Shown here: positions 59,301 through 64,000 of the stretch, piece by piece
Position numbering within the stretch: the stretch's first letter is position 1
How the letters are laid out: the number at the start of each line of letters is the position of its first letter
Assembly (NCBI RefSeq): GCF_001411555.2
Contig: NC_049909.1
Location: forward strand, 13,202,686-13,266,685
Direction: 5' to 3'
Length of the DNA: 64,000 bases
Source: Juglans regia
Taxonomy: Eukaryota > Streptophyta > Magnoliopsida > Fagales > Juglandaceae
Position numbers and translations under genes: made by a program
The notes under the pieces: generated by a model
Databases searched by the model: none
Told to the model about the DNA's origin: nothing
Seen by the model: the letters and a program-made list of their open reading frames with translations, nothing else

Positions 59301-60085
59301 CGCAACACCTTAACCGGCACGTTTTTCTTACCTTTCCACCTCGACTCTCCACATACAGGACATGCTTATTTCTCCTTGTTCTCCTTCCAGAACAATACAC
59401 AATCATTCTTGCATGCATGTATGGACTCGTACTCAAATCCTAATCCCTTTCTCAACTGTTTCGCTTCATAAAAGTTCTTAGGCAATGCAGACCCTTCTGG
59501 AAGCACCTCGTTAAATAAGTCCAATACCATGTTTATTGCTTTCGTCGACATCCCACACAATGATTTTATGTGAAGCAACCGCACAATAAACGACATTTTG
59601 GAATGTTTTGTACAACCTGGGTAAAGCTCGCGCTTTGCATCTTCCCACAGTGAAGGAAAATTTTGACAATCAGTCCCTGATCCACCACTTGAGGCATTGT
59701 CGTTAACCTCATCCATAAACATCCCAGCTCCAATGTCACCCAACATCTCCTCCATCTCATCATGCTCATAATCATCATCCATGTGCCGTAAATAATTGTG
59801 ATGATCGACCAATACATCTGCTGACCCTTCATACGGCTCACCATGCAGTACCCATCGCGTATACCCCAGATCCATACCGTTCACAAATATATGACGCTCT
59901 ACTTCATCCAATCCTATCGCACACAAATTTTTACACCCTCGACATGGACACTTAATGTAACCACGACTATCAGCAGAGGCCCGTGCAAAATCAATGAAAG
60001 TTCTTACTCCACATGCATAAGGTACGTAATCATTTCCAAGTCTATCGTCCAGACGCATCCAATTTTTGTCCATTTCTAAAAACAT
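56400..60085 (-). pseudogene. CACTA Tnp2 transposase fused to DUF4216 (three exons, one stop)
   Basis: Exon 1 is 60085-57525, exon 2 57427-57340, exon 3 57251-56400; donors, acceptors and phases match. Domains in order: Transpos_assoc (MDKNWMRLDDRLGNDY...CPCRGCKN), the linker FWKENKEK-stop-ACPVCGESRW, the Tnp2 catalytic region (LRYFSLKPRLQRLY; MSTSYSTWPVVLIPYNLPPW; GWSTKGKLACPTCN; LPYWSSCKLRHSLDVMHIEKNICDNILGTLM), the DUF4218 block (CMFFKDLCARVV; VQFRWMYPVERYLGRLKR), then DUF4216 (YGVIRDIIGLKY; VFKCDWWD) and an acidic tail. Tnp2 cuts and joins the element ends. The only lesion noticed is an in-frame TAA at 59368-59366, giving about 1160 codons otherwise open. Confidence 0.92.
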
Positions 60086-60828
60086 CTATATATTAATAAC
60101 ACGTACATTGAAAATTCACATGCATGTCATGCTCCAATTCTCATTACTTTTTTGATAAGGTAGTTGGTCCTATCCCATTCGAGATTATATTCTCCATATT
60201 ACACAAATCTCGTCACTCTACTAATTTCCACGTTAGTAGAAATTCCGGCAACACCTCCCCATAATTCTCCAAGTATACATGTTCAAATATCGGGATTGTG
60301 ACCCTACGAACAGTATACCCGAAGAACAGTAGAAGAAGATACCGAAACTTCATATTAAACGTGGAAAGTAGCGAGTAACAAAAATGTGTAATACAAATAA
60401 TATAATCTCAAACTGTCCACACTGGACAATTCAGGAATCAGTGGACACATAAATGTACACTGATTCCCAAACGGGTCTAAGGGTATTTATGCAATGTCAC
60501 ACGCATCTAGCAAAAAATCATACTAACAATGTCTCCATGTTGTTTACATTAACAATGTCACCTTCAAGTAGTGTTATATTGTTAAATTAAAGAGAGATGG
60601 AAGATAATTATGTGACCCTAAGTTTCGTGCCTTGTACACAATGAGGGAGAATTATCTTGAAGAAATGTTTAAATTTTAGTCTAATTACTTAACCGTCACA
60701 AACTGTCCGACCTTGACAACTCTCAAGGCCGGAGAGACTATGACAGTCAAGTAATTAAATTAAAATTCCAACATTTCTTCAAGATAATATTCCCTCGTTG
60801 TGTACAAGATCATCATTCTTAAAGTATA
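60086..60828. other. 5' leader of the CACTA element
   Basis: No coding seen. At 60640-60790 an inverted repeat is visible: 'ttatcttgaagaaatgtttaaattt' and 'aaattccaacatttcttcaagataat', so a foldback of about 150 bp may be present. Confidence 0.5.
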
Positions 60829-60829
60829 A

Positions 60830-61385
60830 TTTTAATTGATATACTTAATTTCAAAAGTTATACTATAATTTTAATTATTATAATTCGTAAATAGTTACTT
60901 TTATGCTTATTATTACTTAATTTCAAATATTATTATAAATATTTAATTATCATACTTAAATTTCAATGGTTATACAATAATTTTAATTATTATAATTCTT
61001 AAAGAGGTACTTTTATGCTTGTTATTACTTAATTTCAAATATTATTATAAATATTTAATTATCATACTTAAATTTCAATGGTTATACAATAATTTTAATT
61101 ATTATAATTCTTAAAGAGTTACTTTTATGCTTGTTATTACTTAATTTCAAATATTATTATAAATATTTAATTATCATACTTAAATTTCAATGGTTATACA
61201 ATAATTTTAATTATTATAATTCTTAAAAGAGTTACTTTTATGCTTGTTATTACTTAATTTCAAATATTATTATAAATATTTAATTATCATACTTAAATTT
61301 CAATGATTATACAATAATTTTAATTATTATAATTCTTAAAGAGTTACTTTTATTTGTTATTACTTAATTTCAAATATTATTATCA
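60830..61385. repeat. Tandem array, unit 112 bp, about five copies
   Basis: The phrase 'acttttatgctt' recurs at 60897, 61009, 61121, 61234 and (shortened) 61346, spacing 112-113 bp. Units are AT-rich and very similar. Confidence 0.93.
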
Positions 61386-62035
61386 CAATTTTTCAAATCC
61401 ATATCACAACATATTCACAATAACTCACAATATATTCACAAAATAACATGCCACATGTATTAATATATTTCTAAACTTGAGTAAGCAATAAACATGTATT
61501 AACAAAGCCTAATGACAATATATTTCTAATAATAAACACAATATTTCAAATTTATATCACAACATATTTAAAATAACTCACAAACTATTTACAGACTATA
61601 CAAACAATAATCACAATATGATAAAGAGTAAGCATCAAATCACAACAACATATTGATAAAGTTTAGAAATATACCTAACACTCACAATATCCTCTTACAA
61701 ATCAAAATCTTCAAGCTTCCCAAAACAAGCAATCCTTCAAAAAAATACAACACTAACTTATTAGAAATATTCTATAACAAAAACACATTCTATAAATATC
61801 ATAAAATTTAAATAAAGACAAGAAATAAAAATATTATCTTACCAAAACTCAACTCTCTCTTACTCTCTAACTCAACTCTCTCTCACTCTAACTCTCTCTC
61901 TCTCTCTCTTGTCGAAATCTCTCTCTCGCTCTCTCTCTCTCTCTCTTTCTCTTTCTGTTGCGCGCACGGGAGAAGAAGAAATAATGGGCATCCTCCCGTG
62001 CGCGTACTGATTAAGTTCTAAAATTATTAGTTTAA
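61386..62035. other. Non-coding stretch with a long (CT)n tract
   Basis: CT-rich microsatellite at about 61853-61955. No gene seen. Confidence 0.6.
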
Positions 62036-62516
62036 ACGTTCTAACGTTAACTTTAAACGTCCGAACGTTAATTCTAAAATTATTCCCGCCCAGAACGTTC
62101 GGACGTTTAAAATACACGTTCGAACGTACCCTTCTTATGATATAACATAAAATCTAGCGGGAAAGTTCCCGCACTTTCCTCATATATGTTTGAATGTATC
62201 ACAATTTTTCATTCGAACGTTCGTAGATTTACAGATGAACGTTCAAACATTTAACTTAAACGTCCGAATGTACATTTCCTCAAAGTGTTACCATATTTGA
62301 GCGGGAAATTTCCCGCACTAATTTAACTAACGTTTGGACGTTAATAGATTTGGGGTTCGGATGTACATAATTTTCTAGTGATTTTCATCAAATAGCGTTC
62401 AAACGTATAGTATAAACGTCCAAACGTCTGAATAATCACAAAGATACCTTAATCGAGCGGGAAATTTCCCGCCTCTTAGTTTAACGTTCGAACGTTAACT
62501 TGAAACGTTCGAACGT
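62036..62516. repeat. Second cluster of TTCGAA-centred motifs with GCGGGAAA repeats
   Basis: ACGTTCGAACGT-type motifs and variants occur in pairs about 25 bp apart, and the block 'agcgggaaa(g/t)ttcccgc' recurs at about 62157, 62300 and 62457. This gives a composite period of about 150 bp. Confidence 0.85.
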
Positions 62517-62530
62517 ACGATTCCTACTAT

Positions 62531-63425
62531 ACTAACTTATAATATAATATATATACTACATTTTATATATCTATAACTATATACTACATTGTATAGTATG
62601 ATAGCATAATACTTTAAATGAGAACATAAGTGTATATAATATATAAACTATACTATATATATAAATCTTAAGGATATATATTAAATTGTTACATATTAAA
62701 TTTTAACTTATATACTAACTTATAATATAATATATATATATATTACATTGTATATATCTATAACTATATACTACATTGTATAGTATGATAGCATAATACT
62801 TTAAATGAGAACAAAATAATATAGTATATCAACTATACCATATATATACATCAATAATATATATTAAATTGCTACTTATTAAATTCTTTATTATATACTA
62901 ACTTATAATATAATATATATACTACATTTTATATATCTATAACTATATACTATATTGTATAGTATGATAGCATAATACTTTAAATGAGAACATAATAACA
63001 TAATATATAAACTATACCATATATATAAATCAATAATATATATTAAATTGTCACTTATTAAATTATTTATTATATACTAACTTATAATGGAATCAATATA
63101 CTACATTTTATATATCTATAACTATATACTACATTGTATAGTATGATAGCATAATACTTTAAATGAGAACATAATAATATAATATATAAACTATACCATA
63201 TATATAAATCAATAATATATATTAAATTGTTACTTATTAAATTCTTTATTATATACTAACTTATAGTATAATATATATACTACATTTTATATATCTATAA
63301 CTATATACTACATTGTATAGTATGATAGCATAGTATACTTTAAATGAGAACATCAACGTATATAATATATAAACTATACCATATATATAAATCAATAATT
63401 TATATTAAATTGTTACTTATTAATT
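62531..63425. repeat. Tandem array, unit about 180 bp, five copies
   Basis: 'actaacttata' recurs at 62531, 62714, 62897, 63076 and 63255 (spacings 183, 183, 179, 179). Units contain 'actacattgtatagtatgatagcataatactttaaatgagaaca' nearly unchanged. Confidence 0.93.
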
Positions 63426-64000
63426 CATCAATAAACACCATAAACTCATAAACTATTCACAAAATTCATAAACAATAATCACAATTATTTCAAGAGTAAG
63501 CATAAAATCACAATAACATGTATAAACATATTGCTAAACTTTATAAATATAACAAGCACTCACAAAAAAACCAATAATCTAATTTTCAATAATATTATAT
63601 AACATCCTAATATATAACTTAAACATTTATAATATAATATATTATAGATAAAATTTTAGAAATTAAATTGACAAACGTTCGAACGTAATAATAAGTATGT
63701 TCGAACGTTCTGTGTATATAAGGCCAAAACCGAACGTCGAAACGACATTCGGTTACGTATCCATCGTCTTCTCCGTTCTTTGCCGCCACGCCTCCGTCAC
63801 CGCCGCCGTCAACTCCGCCACAACCGTCACTAAAAGGTAGGCATTCATCTTTTATGCAAATAACATGTATTTTATTGAGATTTAGATTGAGATTTGGATT
63901 GAGTTTTGTTTAAAACCAGATAAGTATTACCGGATTTTCAACTTCATTTTCTGGCCACCACGGCCAGTCATTGGCCGAATAGTCACCGTAGAAATATTTC
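63426..64000. other. CACTA 5' region, right edge of window
   Basis: Further TTCGAA motifs lie at 63673-63705. A GC-rich stretch (63760-63835) carries a CCGCC-rich run and CCGTCACT, then a GT donor-like GGTAGGC at 63836. This may be a non-coding first exon of the transposon or flanking DNA; the terminal TAGTG is not present. Confidence 0.4.

Larger units (their letters stand above)
53856..64000 (-). mobile_element. CACTA (En/Spm) transposon, incomplete in window
   Basis: The left end starts CACTACAACAGAATGTG, the CACTA signature. Immediately inside lie GTGACGGTT repeats in both orientations and then many copies of a TTCGAA-centred motif. Two - strand genes follow: a TNPA-like gene (54613-56298) and Tnp2 with DUF4216 (56400-60085). 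The far end (..TAGTG) is not seen up to 64000, although subterminal-type motifs recur at 62036-62516 and 63673-63750, so the element exceeds 10.1 kb. Single in-frame stops in each gene suggest a recently inactivated autonomous copy. Confidence 0.9.

Overview
This is a 64 kb window of nuclear DNA from a flowering plant. Intron-bearing genes with GT..AG junctions, an intact sieve-element-occlusion (SEO) gene, a SOBIR1-type receptor kinase, plant LTR retrotransposon lineages, and dense TA/GT/CT microsatellites all point to a dicot. A woody Fagales/Juglandaceae-like species is my guess from the repeat style; the sequence alone does not prove it. A run of exactly 100 N at 49338-49437 is an assembly gap.

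Host genes are few. (1) An apparently complete seven-exon SEO gene (11230-15052, +; predicted 718 aa) encodes a phloem P-protein. (2) An intronless SOBIR1 gene (44567-46465, +; 632 aa) encodes the co-receptor kinase for receptor-like proteins. (3) The last three exons of a CENP-X/MHF2 gene (48838-49271, -) abut the assembly gap. (4) A FAR1/FHY3-like exon (49438-49600, -) lies on the other side of the gap, beside a tandem array (49690-50700). (5) A possible first exon with a presequence-like N-terminus (53223-53327, +) precedes a CACTA transposon.

The rest is a nested transposon landscape. At 1-1472 is the 5' end of a Ty3/gypsy element (LTR, PBS, gag). At 1709-7072 is a decayed Ty3/gypsy element on the - strand, split by a 5'-truncated LINE (5318-6480) with a perfect 16-bp target duplication. 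At 16245-21530 is a 5'-truncated Ty1/copia element (-), interrupted by a 635-bp non-autonomous hAT (8-bp TSD, 11-bp TIR) and by an unclassified 1.7-kb insertion. At 21545-24311 is a gypsy Tat-like remnant with a coiled-coil ORF and an LTR-like segment. At 24466-39077 is a 14.6-kb Helitron on the - strand with Rep/helicase and RPA genes. Its HUH motif and Walker A lysine are both substituted, and it has a 7-kb A-rich duplicated leader. From 53856 to beyond the window end is a CACTA (En/Spm) element on the - strand. It carries a three-exon Tnp2/DUF4216 gene and a six-exon TNPA-like gene, each broken by one in-frame stop, plus clusters of TTCGAA-centred subterminal repeats and two tandem arrays. 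Several MITE families, including Harbinger and CACTA-like types, are scattered between these blocks.

I found no clearly new biochemical system. The most informative signals are the precisely resolvable nested insertions, the nearly intact CACTA two-gene unit with its repeat architecture, the large Helitron with duplicated 5' sequences, and the A/B-alternating array that multiplies a short reading frame beside a FAR1-like exon.
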